Assembly: GCA_024234995.1 (NCBI GenBank)
Contig: JACKNF010000006.1
Coordinates: 124,001 to 188,000, forward strand
Direction of reading: 5' to 3'
From: Gammaproteobacteria bacterium
GTDB lineage: Bacteria > Pseudomonadota > Gammaproteobacteria > Competibacterales > Competibacteraceae
DNA length: 64,000 bases
Shown: in pieces, positions 37,023 to 44,563 of the stretch
Numbering within the stretch: position 1 is the first letter of the stretch
Layout: each line of letters starts with the position of its first letter
Translations under genes and position numbers: made by a program
The notes under the pieces: model-generated
Told to the model about the DNA's origin: nothing
The model's input: the letters and a program-made list of their open reading frames with translations, nothing else
Databases searched by the model: none

Positions 37023-37595
37023 TCAACGAAACAACTGGGCAAGATCCACATCCTGCTTCTCCGGCTCCGTGAATTCCAGCAGACGGAACGGCCCGAAGTT
37101 GAACATCCGGGCGATCAGCACATCAGGGAACTGCTCGATACGCACATTGTTCATGTTCACGCTATCGTTGTAAAACTCCCGGCGGTCGGCGATCGCGTTT
37201 TCTAAACCGGTGATGCGGGTTTCCAAATGGCGGAAATTGTCGCTGGCCCGCAATTCGGGGTAGGCTTCCGCCACGGCAAACAGACGGCCTAATCCCAGCC
37301 GGAGCTGGCTCTCGGCCTGGCCCAGGGCAGGCAAATCCGTGTATTGCTGCGCATCAGCCACTGCCTGGCGGGCGCGCATCACAGCCTCCAGCGTGTCGCG
37401 CTCATAGCGCATATAGTGCTTACAAGTCTCAACCAGTTTGGGCAACTCGTCATGGCGTTGCTTGAGCAACACATCAATGTTGGACCAGGCCATGCCAGCG
37501 CTGTGTTTGAGATTGACCAGGCGGTTATAGATGACGATCACATACAGCACCAGCAAGATGCCGGCGACTAGGAGAATGATAGCGAAGGGACTCAT
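37023..37595 (-). CDS. LemA family protein
   Basis: This 190-residue protein has a single N-terminal transmembrane helix (residues 3-24) and a long coiled-coil helical body. Typical phrases are YNRLVNLKHSAGMAWSNIDV, LLKQRHDELPKLVETCKHYM and EAYPELRASDNFRHL. LemA proteins are widespread inner-membrane proteins of unknown molecular function. It lies 19 bases upstream of the GIDE gene, so the two are likely one operon with prlC. Confidence 0.93.
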   Translation of the reverse strand: MSPFAIILLVAGILLVLYVIVIYNRLVNLKHSAGMAWSNIDVLLKQRHDELPKLVETCKHYMRYERDTLEAVMRARQAVADAQQYTDLPALGQAESQLRLGLGRLFAVAEAYPELRASDNFRHLETRITGLENAIADRREFYNDSVNMNNVRIEQFPDVLIARMFNFGPFRLLEFTEPEKQDVDLAQLFR

Positions 37596-37685
37596 GGTTC
37601 AGGGGGTAGACGGCAGGTCAGTGGTTTTAAGTAAAGTATAGCCTGGTTAGACCAGGAACGCGGAAAGCGTGAGGCGAGGTTGACG

Positions 37686-38306
37686 ATGCTGCTGTGGTTC
37701 AAGGGAATGCTGATCGGGTTGGCCATTGCTGCGCCCGTGGGGCCGATTGGCTTGTTGTGCATCCAACGCACTTTAGCGCGTGGACGCTGGTCGGGGATAT
37801 TGTCCGGCTTGGGCGCGGCCAGTGCCGATGCCTTATATGGCTGTATCGCCGGCTTTGGCTTGGCATCGTTATCCGGGCTGCTACTCGCCTGGCAGATCGA
37901 GTTACAAGTCGCAGGCGGGCTGTTTCTGCTCTATCTGGGCTGGCAAACGTGGCAAACACCACCGGCCGCCGGACAAGCCTTGGTGCGACCCGCGCACAGC
38001 GGGCTAGCAGGCGATTATCTCTCTACCTTGGCGCTGACAGTGACCAACCCGGTGACTATTCTTGCGTTCCTGGGCATCTTCACAGGTCTGGGGCTGGCCG
38101 CCGAGGGCCAGGATTTTTTAGCAGCGGGTACGCTGGTGTCCGGGGTATTCGCCGGTTCGCTGCTCTGGTGGCTCCTGCTGGCCGGCGGCGTTGGCCTGCT
38201 GCGCGGGCGGTTGAATTCAAAGATACTACGCTGGATTAACGGTGTTTCGGGGTTGCTGACCGGCGGGTTCGGGGTTTGGGCGTTGCTGGCGGCACTTCAG
38301 GCTTGA
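37686..38306 (+). CDS. LysE/RhtB family amino-acid exporter
   Basis: This roughly 206-residue inner-membrane protein with six hydrophobic helices has the family N-terminus MLIGLAIAAPVGPIGLLCIQ, followed by GLGAASADALYGCIAGFGL. LysE/RhtB proteins export amino acids or analogues. The substrate here is unknown. ATG 37686 is preferred to the upstream TTG at 37680. The gene converges on a gamma-carbonic anhydrase gene, and their 3' ends overlap by 71 bases. Confidence 0.92.
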   Translation: MLLWFKGMLIGLAIAAPVGPIGLLCIQRTLARGRWSGILSGLGAASADALYGCIAGFGLASLSGLLLAWQIELQVAGGLFLLYLGWQTWQTPPAAGQALVRPAHSGLAGDYLSTLALTVTNPVTILAFLGIFTGLGLAAEGQDFLAAGTLVSGVFAGSLLWWLLLAGGVGLLRGRLNSKILRWINGVSGLLTGGFGVWALLAALQA

Positions 38307-38871
38307 TGGGAGCCGGATTGCTAGCCACACCAGCCGATCCGGCTATCGCCCGATGGCGATCCTTCAACCGTTGGTAGTTCTGGGCTGAGTATTCCAGAAA
38401 TTCCAGTTCACGCTCGGTTAATGGACGGATTTGTTTGACAGGGCTGCCCACATAGAGAAAGCCGCTTTCCAGCACCTTGCCGGGCGGCACGACGCTGCCA
38501 GCGCCGATGGTCACGCGTGATCGCACCACGGCCTTGTCCATAACAATCGCACCCATGCCAATCAGACAGAAGTTCTCGATAGTACAGGCGTGCAGAATCA
38601 CCTTGTGTCCGACCGTGACATCATTTCCGATCAAAGTTGGCTGGCCGCCTGGGCAGAACCGGCTGTCGTGGGTCACATGGATGATGGTGCCATCCTGAAT
38701 ACTGGTGCGGGCGCCGATGCGAATGCTCTGGATATCACCCCGCACGACGCTCATGGGCCAAACGGAACTGTCTTGGCCAATTTCGACATCGCCGATAACC
38801 AGAGCGGCCTCATCGACATAGGCAGTAGGATGAATACGGGGAGTATGTTGCTCAAAAGGACGGATGGACAT
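38236..38871 (-). CDS. Gamma-class carbonic anhydrase-like hexapeptide protein
   Basis: This 211-residue left-handed beta-helix protein has repeating hexapeptides between residues 14 and 150. Three His that could bind a metal are in IIHVTHDS and VGHKVILHAC, the gamma-CA (YrdA/PaaY) pattern. The usual length is about 175-185. The last 30 residues form a proline- and arginine-rich tail not seen in YrdA. Enzymatic hydration of CO2 is likely but not certain, as some members have lost activity. The C-terminal coding part overlaps the LysE-family gene on the other strand. Confidence 0.9.
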   Translation of the reverse strand: MSIRPFEQHTPRIHPTAYVDEAALVIGDVEIGQDSSVWPMSVVRGDIQSIRIGARTSIQDGTIIHVTHDSRFCPGGQPTLIGNDVTVGHKVILHACTIENFCLIGMGAIVMDKAVVRSRVTIGAGSVVPPGKVLESGFLYVGSPVKQIRPLTERELEFLEYSAQNYQRLKDRHRAIAGSAGVASNPAPIKPEVPPATPKPRTRRSATPKHR

Positions 38872-38985
38872 GACGGTTCGCAGTATTGTTTGCAGTATTA
38901 AATGGTGAGTGACTAGTAATGGTGCGTGCCTAGCAGGGAATCATCGATTTTACCGGTTTGCCGTTGATCATGCGTTTTTAACCGC

Positions 38986-40338
38986 TCAACGCATCGTTAC
39001 CAATTCCTCAGCACTGGTAGGGTGAATGGCAACGGTGTCGTCGAAATCGCGCTTGGTCGCGCCCATGCGGATCGCGACCGCAAAGCCTTGCAGCATCTCA
39101 TCTGCATTCTCGCCGATGATATGGCCACCGACGATCTTCTCCTCTGGACCGGCGCATACCAGTTTCATGACCATCGGTGGCTGGCGCGTGGTGAAGGCAT
39201 GGTACATAGGCCGGAACCGGGTCTGGTAAATCTTCACGGCATCGCCATATTGGCGCCGGGCTTCTTCCTCAGTCAAACCAACCGTGCCGATGGGTGGATG
39301 GGTAAATATCACCGTGGGGATGTTTTCGTAGGGCAGGCGCCGTTCCGGTTGCCCGCCGGATAACCGGTCGGCCAGCCGGCGGCCGGCGGCGATCGCGACC
39401 GGGGTCAGATGAAACCGCTCCGTCACATCGCCAATCGCGTAGATGCCAGGAATGTTGGTGTTCTGGTAAGCATCAGTAGGAATGATGCCATTGGGCTGAA
39501 CCGCCACCCCGGCGGCGGCCAGATTGAGCGTATCGGTGTTTGGTTCGCGACCGATGGCCCAGATCAGCGCATCGGTATGCAGGACACTGGCCTGACCCTC
39601 GCAATGCAAACTCAGCGCCCCCCGCGCCAACCGCGCTACTGCCCGCACTTGAGTCTGTGTGAGCACAGTGATGCCGTCTTCGCGCAACCGCTCCATCAGT
39701 TGTTCTCTCAGCATCGCATCGAAAGGACGCAGCACCTGATCCTTGCGCACCAGCAACGTCACTTCGGAACCTAACGCATTCAGCATGCCCGCCAGTTCGA
39801 CAGCGATATAACCGCTGCCGGCCAAAACAGTTCGCGGCGGACACGTTTGCAAAGTGAAGAAGCCATCTGAGGTGATGCCAAATTCAGCGCCAGGCAGAGA
39901 GGGAATCTGGGGCCGTCCGCCGGTGGCGATAACAATATGATCAGCAGTGTAGCGCGTACCGTTGACTTCGAGGGTATGCGCATCGGCAAACCGGGCAGAA
40001 CCGCGAATCAACTCAACCCCCGCGTTTTGCAGATAATCCAGGTACCACTCGTTGATTTTCTCAACAAAAGAATCACGGGCGTTTTTTAGCTTTTTCCAAT
40101 CAAATCCAAAGTAATCCAGGCGAAAACCATAACCAGGCGCATCGTCGAGCGCATGAGCAAGATGAGCGGCATACCACATGACTTTTTTAGGCACACAGCC
40201 GGCGTTGACGCAGGTACCGCCGAGCCGGCCAGATTCGATGAGTGCGCAGTGAGCGCCATAACTGGCGGCTCGTTCGACGACCGACAGGCCACCACTGCCG
40301 CCACCGATGGCAATCAAATCATAATGCTGTTCAGCCAT
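38986..40338 (-). CDS. gor: Glutathione-disulfide reductase
   Basis: This 450-residue FAD/NADPH enzyme keeps glutathione reduced. The FAD motif DLIAIGGGSGGLSVVERAA is followed by the redox-active GGTCVNAGCVPKK, the NADPH-binding GSGYIAVELAGMLNALGS and the dimerisation/catalytic segment ending in HPTSAEELVTM with the active-site His. The length matches E. coli Gor (450). It stands alone with no obvious operon partner. Confidence 0.96.
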   Translation of the reverse strand: MAEQHYDLIAIGGGSGGLSVVERAASYGAHCALIESGRLGGTCVNAGCVPKKVMWYAAHLAHALDDAPGYGFRLDYFGFDWKKLKNARDSFVEKINEWYLDYLQNAGVELIRGSARFADAHTLEVNGTRYTADHIVIATGGRPQIPSLPGAEFGITSDGFFTLQTCPPRTVLAGSGYIAVELAGMLNALGSEVTLLVRKDQVLRPFDAMLREQLMERLREDGITVLTQTQVRAVARLARGALSLHCEGQASVLHTDALIWAIGREPNTDTLNLAAAGVAVQPNGIIPTDAYQNTNIPGIYAIGDVTERFHLTPVAIAAGRRLADRLSGGQPERRLPYENIPTVIFTHPPIGTVGLTEEEARRQYGDAVKIYQTRFRPMYHAFTTRQPPMVMKLVCAGPEEKIVGGHIIGENADEMLQGFAVAIRMGATKRDFDDTVAIHPTSAEELVTMR

Positions 40339-40505
40339 GCATCCCCTCCTTTGATGGGGCTTGATAGTCTTGATAATGGATAATGGTATGGAGTCGCCTT
40401 GAAATATAAACAGCGAGTTGTGATTAATATAGCGTGTACCCGGCGGTTATGCCTGCCTGGGCAATGGGAATCGCTGCAAGCCCTCGAAACCTGGAGATGA
40501 TGACG

Positions 40506-41321
40506 ATGACGATAAGAATCTGGATGGGATGTATGGCGCTGATACTGTGGCCGCTGTGGGCAAGCGCTGGCAATCTGAACTGGCGAGGTGAGTGGACCCA
40601 GGGCGGCTTGATTGTTGGCCAAGCACCGCCAGGCACCCGATTGGAACTGGACGGGCAACCGGTGCCGGTCACGCCCGAAGGCGTTTTCGTCTTCGGATTT
40701 CACCGTGACGCTCCACCTCAGGTTCAACTACGCGCGATATTTCCCGATGGCCGTCAAGAAACGCGGCCATTCGCCATTGCTCAGCGGGAGTATCAAATCC
40801 AACGCCTTAACGGTCTGCCGCCAAGTAAGGTCACGCCGCCGCCGGCTGTGCTGGAACGCATCCGCCGGGAAAATGCCCGGGTGGATGCGGTTCGCCAGCA
40901 GGAAATCCCCACACCGTATTTTCTAAGCGGATTCGCCTGGCCAACCACCGGACGCATCAGCGGCGTGTACGGTAGCCAGCGAATTCTCAATGGACAACCT
41001 CGGCAGCCGCATTACGGCGTGGACATTGCCGCGCCGGTGGGTACGCCGGTGCGCGCCCCGGCAGATGGGATTGTGACCTTGGCCGAACCTGATTTGTATT
41101 ACAGTGGCGCCACGTTGATCATTGATCATGGCTACCGGGTGAGCTCTTCCTTCCTGCATTTGAACCAGATATCGGCCCACGTTGGGCAGAAGGTGCGTAA
41201 AGGCGAGGTCGTTGCGACGGTGGGTAAGAGTGGCCGGGTGACGGGTCCGCACCTGGATTGGCGAATGAATTGGCGTGAAGCACGCATTGATCCAACGCTG
41301 CTTGTACCACCGATGCGATGA
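40506..41321 (+). CDS. Secreted M23-family peptidase
   Basis: This is a periplasmic peptidoglycan peptidase-like protein of about 272 residues. A signal peptide (IRIWMGCMALILWPLWASA) is followed by a beta-rich N-domain, a linker and the LytM/M23 domain with HYGVDIAAPVGTPVRAPADG (first zinc ligands) and GPHLDWRMNW. In the classic motif the last segment is HxH. Here it is HxD, a variation seen in a gammaproteobacterial subgroup. ATG 40506 is preferred because GGAG ends 9 bases upstream, but ATG codons at 40497 and 40500 are possible. Confidence 0.88.
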   Translation: MTIRIWMGCMALILWPLWASAGNLNWRGEWTQGGLIVGQAPPGTRLELDGQPVPVTPEGVFVFGFHRDAPPQVQLRAIFPDGRQETRPFAIAQREYQIQRLNGLPPSKVTPPPAVLERIRRENARVDAVRQQEIPTPYFLSGFAWPTTGRISGVYGSQRILNGQPRQPHYGVDIAAPVGTPVRAPADGIVTLAEPDLYYSGATLIIDHGYRVSSSFLHLNQISAHVGQKVRKGEVVATVGKSGRVTGPHLDWRMNWREARIDPTLLVPPMR

Positions 41322-41343
41322 TCCGGCATCTGCCGCCACCGGT

Positions 41344-41892
41344 TTAGATGTTCCGGGAGTCGTAAGCCCAGTGCAACAGTGCTTGTCTCTGCTTGCGCCG
41401 GCAGCCGGAATCACGAGGCCGGCAATTCTTTTCAATCTGCGTGACATGCCGCCGGATGGCTCGCCACCGGCGGATCTGGCGCTCGTCATCCGGGCAGCGT
41501 CTCCCCAAGAAATAGCGGCAGTACCACTGGAACCAACCTCGCGGGTCCTCGGCGTAAATCCAATTCTTCGCACGCCACACGGAAAGCGGCTGCGACGCAT
41601 TGACACCATAGAAGTTCAGTTCGGGATCATGGCGTTCTGGGCAGAGTTTGGCATTTTTCAACCAATCGGCCGGGTACTCTGCAGCACAGTCGGTCATGTA
41701 TTTTCCGCCGAAAACGCCAAGATCGAGCATTTCCTTTGGCGTCAGCTCGGGACGAAAGTCCGGGTGGAAATTCTGGCCCATGGGCTCCGTCAGCAGGTAA
41801 ACATAGCCCTGTTGCATCAGATCATTCACTTCGATCTGTCGAGAGGAGCCAAGAGGTTGCAAAATAGAACGCATTGCTGCTAAGTCTCGCAT
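41344..41892 (-). CDS. Conserved hypothetical protein
   Basis: This 182-residue protein is one I have seen in many bacteria without a known role. Its recognisable segments are YVYLLTEPMGQNFHPDF, ELTPKEMLDLGVFGGKYMTD, FYGVNASQPLSVWRAKNWI and GWFQWYCRYFLGRRCPDDER. It is basic near the end, with several Cys (NCRPRDSGCRR). No signal peptide or membrane segment is visible. It lies 40 bases beyond the last integron attC. No attC follows its 3' end, so it is probably chromosomal rather than a cassette, but a terminal cassette that has lost its site cannot be excluded. Confidence 0.8.
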   Translation of the reverse strand: MRDLAAMRSILQPLGSSRQIEVNDLMQQGYVYLLTEPMGQNFHPDFRPELTPKEMLDLGVFGGKYMTDCAAEYPADWLKNAKLCPERHDPELNFYGVNASQPLSVWRAKNWIYAEDPRGWFQWYCRYFLGRRCPDDERQIRRWRAIRRHVTQIEKNCRPRDSGCRRKQRQALLHWAYDSRNI

Positions 41893-41931
41893 ATCATTTT
41901 ATATTCAGTGCATCATCATGCCTGCGCACCT

Positions 41932-42027
41932 GCCCAACACCTACGTTGAGGCGCGTTTGAGGCAACGTCTGCCCTTGTGGCGGCAAGGGTGAGCGGGTCA
42001 AACGTCACCTGCAACGTGTTGTTGGGC
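41932..42027 (-). other. attC site D
   Basis: This 96-base imperfect palindrome runs from GCCCAAC (42027-42021 on the minus strand) to GTTGGGC (41938-41932). The inner arms are CACCCTTGCCGCCACAAGGG and GACGTTTGACCCGC against GCCTCAAACGCG. It follows the small membrane gene 42064-42336, whose cassette it would close. Confidence 0.8.
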
Positions 42028-42063
42028 AGCACTGCCACTCCTCTAAATACCGGAAGAGTGACT

Positions 42064-42336
42064 TCAAAACAATAAAAATATCCCGGAACGAATCCTTAAT
42101 TTTCTTATAAACTCTTCGTGATCTCCTCTTCGCCCAAGCACGAAAAATACAAAGTAGGATGTAAATTTGATTAAATAAAAAACTATCACCAGCACCGGTA
42201 TAATAATGGGAACCAAAGGCATTAAAAAAGCAACTAAAATCCCGTGATTGTAGCGGGTTTCGCTTAAAAACGTCCACGCTATCCATACGATAATCATAAT
42301 TATTGCGCCAATTAAGTTTTCCGTTAGCTCGATCAT
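42064..42336 (-). CDS. Small membrane protein (integron cassette)
   Basis: This 90-residue protein has two strong hydrophobic helices (about residues 8-25 and 35-66) and a basic C-terminus (GRRGDHEEFIRKLRIR). I do not recognise the family. The longer overlapping frame at 42005-42286 is less protein-like and is rejected. The gene ends 36 bases before attC site D. No clear attC was found on its upstream side, since the cassette is cut by the IS1595-type transposon. A 258-base stretch between its start and the transposon end (42595) holds no gene I can support. Confidence 0.55.
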   Translation of the reverse strand: MIELTENLIGAIIMIIVWIAWTFLSETRYNHGILVAFLMPLVPIIIPVLVIVFYLIKFTSYFVFFVLGRRGDHEEFIRKLRIRSGIFLLF

Positions 42337-42678
42337 ATCAGTAGCTTAGCACCCCTTTGTTCACTCTGATGCACTGTATAAAAATGACGTCTGCATTATC
42401 CATTCTGTATTTTTGAGCATGTTACGGCGGACTATTGAATCAGCCGCATTAAGCGAGTGAATCGCTGCTTTGGGCGTAAGTGAACCGGCCTCGAACGAGG
42501 ACTTTGCCATAAAATCATCTACAGCGAAATCGCCGCCACCCGGTCAGAAGATGCAAATCATAGATACCTTTGACCGGCTCGTTAGGCTATTTCCCGGCAT
42601 TATGTAGCAGTCGCACAAAGCAAGTAGCCACTTAAATCGTTAAAATGTCTGCCATTCTACTACAAAAAGGACAAGGAA

Positions 42679-43107
42679 ATGGCAGAATCCCACGTCATCA
42701 GCGCCTTAACCAGCAAGCGGTCAGAGCTTGCCGGAATCATCCAACGCCATAAACAAGAAATCACTCGGTTATCTGAGGAAGTGAAAACCTTGGATGCGGC
42801 TATTAAACTGTTTGAACCTGAGTACCCTATTCACGATATCAAAAATAAGCGATACCAGCGTAAAAACAGCTTTTTTTCACATGGTGAGGCCAATAAATTG
42901 GTGTTGGGAATTATCAGGCGAGGCCAGCCGATCACAGCTACAGAAATTATAGAAGAGTTAGCGACAATGAAAGACATCAGCAGTGATTCAGGCTCGTTCC
43001 AAAAATTTAAGGATGCAGTGAAATCCACCATTAGACGCCAGAAGAAACAAGGATTAATTGTTGAAACCAATATGGAGAATGAAGTAAGCGCATGGTCGGT
43101 AGCCTAG
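42679..43107 (+). CDS. Coiled-coil/winged-helix-like hypothetical protein
   Basis: This 142-residue protein starts with a coiled-coil N-terminus (residues 6-46: ESHVISALTSKRSELAGII, then a heptad-like run to LDAAIKLFEP). A middle segment NKLVLGIIRRGQPITATEI, with VKSTIRRQKKQGLIVETN after it, resembles a winged helix-turn-helix. I recall similar proteins next to IS1595 transposases, but the link is from memory. Its stop overlaps the convergent transposase stop by 4 bases (43104-43107), and its start lies 80 bases inside the left transposon end. It could be a transposition accessory or regulator. A good ribosome site (AAGGACAAGGAA) precedes the ATG. Confidence 0.75.
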   Translation: MAESHVISALTSKRSELAGIIQRHKQEITRLSEEVKTLDAAIKLFEPEYPIHDIKNKRYQRKNSFFSHGEANKLVLGIIRRGQPITATEIIEELATMKDISSDSGSFQKFKDAVKSTIRRQKKQGLIVETNMENEVSAWSVA

Positions 43108-44129
43108 GTGGCCAGCCGCTCGGTAGTGCGGTTCCCTTGCCAGTAGCCGCACCAGTTGCGGGAGGTTGGTTTCTTGGAGCAGCGGCGGGTAATATCAGCA
43201 AAGATTTCACCATTTGACCAACGACGGGTGTCCTCGCGATAGGCGCACTCGTTGGCGTAGGCATGAAGGTGCTGACTGCTCATCTTATGAACCTGACCCT
43301 TGTGCATACGGCGAAAACGAGAGAAATAGCTTTCCGCTTGGTTGGTACATTCGCCGTTTTCCCCCATGTAATGCAGTTGGTGGTTGACGCGCTTCATTTC
43401 GTATAGGGCATGGAGAGCATCATAACCGGTAGCCTCATCAGCATGAACGATTGCATCGCTCTTAATATTGGCTTGCGCTAGTGCTTTCAGGTTTGCCTGA
43501 TTCTCTGATTTCACCACAAAGATTTTCGTCTTGCTTGCGCCTTCCCCATGGGCACTACGTTCACGGATAGTAATTATGCAGCGTTTGTTTGGGTTCTGAT
43601 TTTCAGTAAGGCGGCGGTCTTTGCGGTCTTCTTTCTTGTTCTCGGGGCGGATATAGTTGCCCACATAGCACCCGTCTATTTCGACTTCCCCTTCTAGCAT
43701 TTCATCCCCCTTGGTATCGATCAAGGATTCACGCATCTTATGCATGAGGACGAAGGCGGTTTTGTACTGTACGTCCAAATCTCGGGAAAGTTGCAGTGCG
43801 GAGAAGCCTTTTGCCGTGTTGGTGTAGAGCGCAATAGCGGCGATATAGACCCGTAGTGGCATTTTATGGTGCGCAAACAGAGTCCCAGAGGTAACGCTGA
43901 AAGTGTGCTTGCACCCCTTGCAGCGCCACTGTTTGCGGCTACCGATCCAATAATGCTCAACGCAACCACAGCGCGGGCAGATCGGATCACCGTCAGTTTC
44001 TGGCCAACGGGCTTCTTTGAAGAGGTCAAACGCGGCTTGGTCGGACAGCCGGAAGATTTGCGCAAGCGACAACGTGCGGGCTTCTGCCTTTAGCAGAAAG
44101 TGTTGCCCGTGTTGGTGCTTGCGGCTCAT
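43104..44129 (-). CDS. IS1595-family transposase of the passenger-carrying transposon
   Basis: This 341-residue protein has an N-terminal zinc ribbon (CPRCGC, then CKGC, about residues 50-73) and an ISXO2-like catalytic domain with VEIDGCYVGNYI, IVHADEATGYDAL and GECTNQAESYFSRFRRM. It differs from the IS1595 transposase at 7481-8434 both in sequence and in its terminal repeats. Its promoter faces the HTH gene and is overlapped by a perfect palindrome (44167-44188). The frame is intact. Confidence 0.93.
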   Translation of the reverse strand: MSRKHQHGQHFLLKAEARTLSLAQIFRLSDQAAFDLFKEARWPETDGDPICPRCGCVEHYWIGSRKQWRCKGCKHTFSVTSGTLFAHHKMPLRVYIAAIALYTNTAKGFSALQLSRDLDVQYKTAFVLMHKMRESLIDTKGDEMLEGEVEIDGCYVGNYIRPENKKEDRKDRRLTENQNPNKRCIITIRERSAHGEGASKTKIFVVKSENQANLKALAQANIKSDAIVHADEATGYDALHALYEMKRVNHQLHYMGENGECTNQAESYFSRFRRMHKGQVHKMSSQHLHAYANECAYREDTRRWSNGEIFADITRRCSKKPTSRNWCGYWQGNRTTERLAT

Positions 44130-44164
44130 TGACTAGAAACTCACCTTGTATTGACTGTGAGTTA

Positions 44165-44194
44165 AGAATAGTGACTAAAGTCACTATTTGTCAA
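44165..44194 (-). promoter_or_regulatory. Putative transposase promoter
   Basis: On the minus strand a perfect -35 TTGACA (44194-44189) is followed after 18 bases by TATTCT (44170-44165). The start codon lies 36 bases further. The spacer is occupied by the palindrome at 44167-44188. Confidence 0.55.
44167..44188. promoter_or_regulatory. Perfect palindromic operator candidate
   Basis: The arms AATAGTGAC (44167-44175) and GTCACTATT (44180-44188) are separated by TAAA. It sits between the -35 and -10 of the transposase promoter, so occupation would block transcription. A second, imperfect copy with half-sites AATAGTG and GTCACT lies at 44201-44220, towards the HTH gene. The HTH protein encoded next door is the natural candidate to bind. 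Confidence 0.6.
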
Positions 44195-44259
44195 GCACCA
44201 AATAGTGCTTTTCGTCACTTTTTTTGATACCCTTGCTTCAAGTCATGCAGAGGTTATCC

Positions 44260-44463
44260 ATGAGAGAGCGAACCGATTTTTCCAAGATTTTGAGCGAGCT
44301 TAGAGACTGGGGGATAAACGACTACAAGCTCGCTGAGCTAACCGGGATCGAGCGAACCAGATTAACCAAACTTAGGTCTGGCGATAGAAAGCAGCCATCT
44401 TATGATGATGGTGTGGCGATTATGAATGTGTACAGGAAGGCGAAAACAAACCTAAACACTTAA
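44260..44463 (+). CDS. Small helix-turn-helix DNA-binding protein
   Basis: This 67-residue protein has the central segment DYKLAELTGIERTRLTKLR, which fits a helix-turn-helix of the Cro/C1 or XRE kind. ATG 44260 is chosen because AGAGG precedes it by 7 bases. The open frame can be extended to 44224, but with a TTG start. It lies between the transposase promoter region and the ParA-like gene, and divergently from the transposase. It probably represses its own promoter and the transposase gene through the palindromes upstream, which is inference. Confidence 0.75.
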   Translation: MRERTDFSKILSELRDWGINDYKLAELTGIERTRLTKLRSGDRKQPSYDDGVAIMNVYRKAKTNLNT

Positions 44464-44467
44464 GCAG

Positions 44468-44517
44468 GTGTTGACCCTGCATAGCCTGCGTTTCTGTGTT
44501 GACCCTGCATAGCCTGC
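44468..44517. repeat. Twin 22-bp direct repeat upstream of ParA-like gene
   Basis: GTGTTGACCCTGCATAGCCTGC occurs twice (22 bases, shown in part as GTGTTGACCCTGCATAGC): at 44468-44489 and 44496-44517, start-to-start 28 bases. The second copy contains the -35 and most of the spacer of a promoter, so the pair looks like a control region. Confidence 0.85.
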
Positions 44518-44527
44518 ACTATATACT
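44499..44527 (+). promoter_or_regulatory. Near-consensus promoter of the ParA-like gene
   Basis: TTGACC (44499-44504), a 17-base spacer and TATACT (44522-44527). The ATG of the ATPase gene follows 36 bases later. The -35 lies in the second 22-bp direct repeat. Confidence 0.65.
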
Positions 44528-44563
44528 TGCTCCTGCACTTTTGCAACACACAGAGAATGCGAG

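Noticed and set aside
42005..42286. 93-residue frame overlapping the small membrane gene
   Set aside because: It runs through attC D and has a less natural composition than the 42064-42336 frame.
42581..42587. GTTAGGC as an attC core next to the transposon end
   Set aside because: No palindromic partner with the right arms was found on either side.
44468..44517. Direct repeats as a CRISPR fragment
   Set aside because: Only two copies with a 6-base gap and no cas genes; they overlap a promoter instead.
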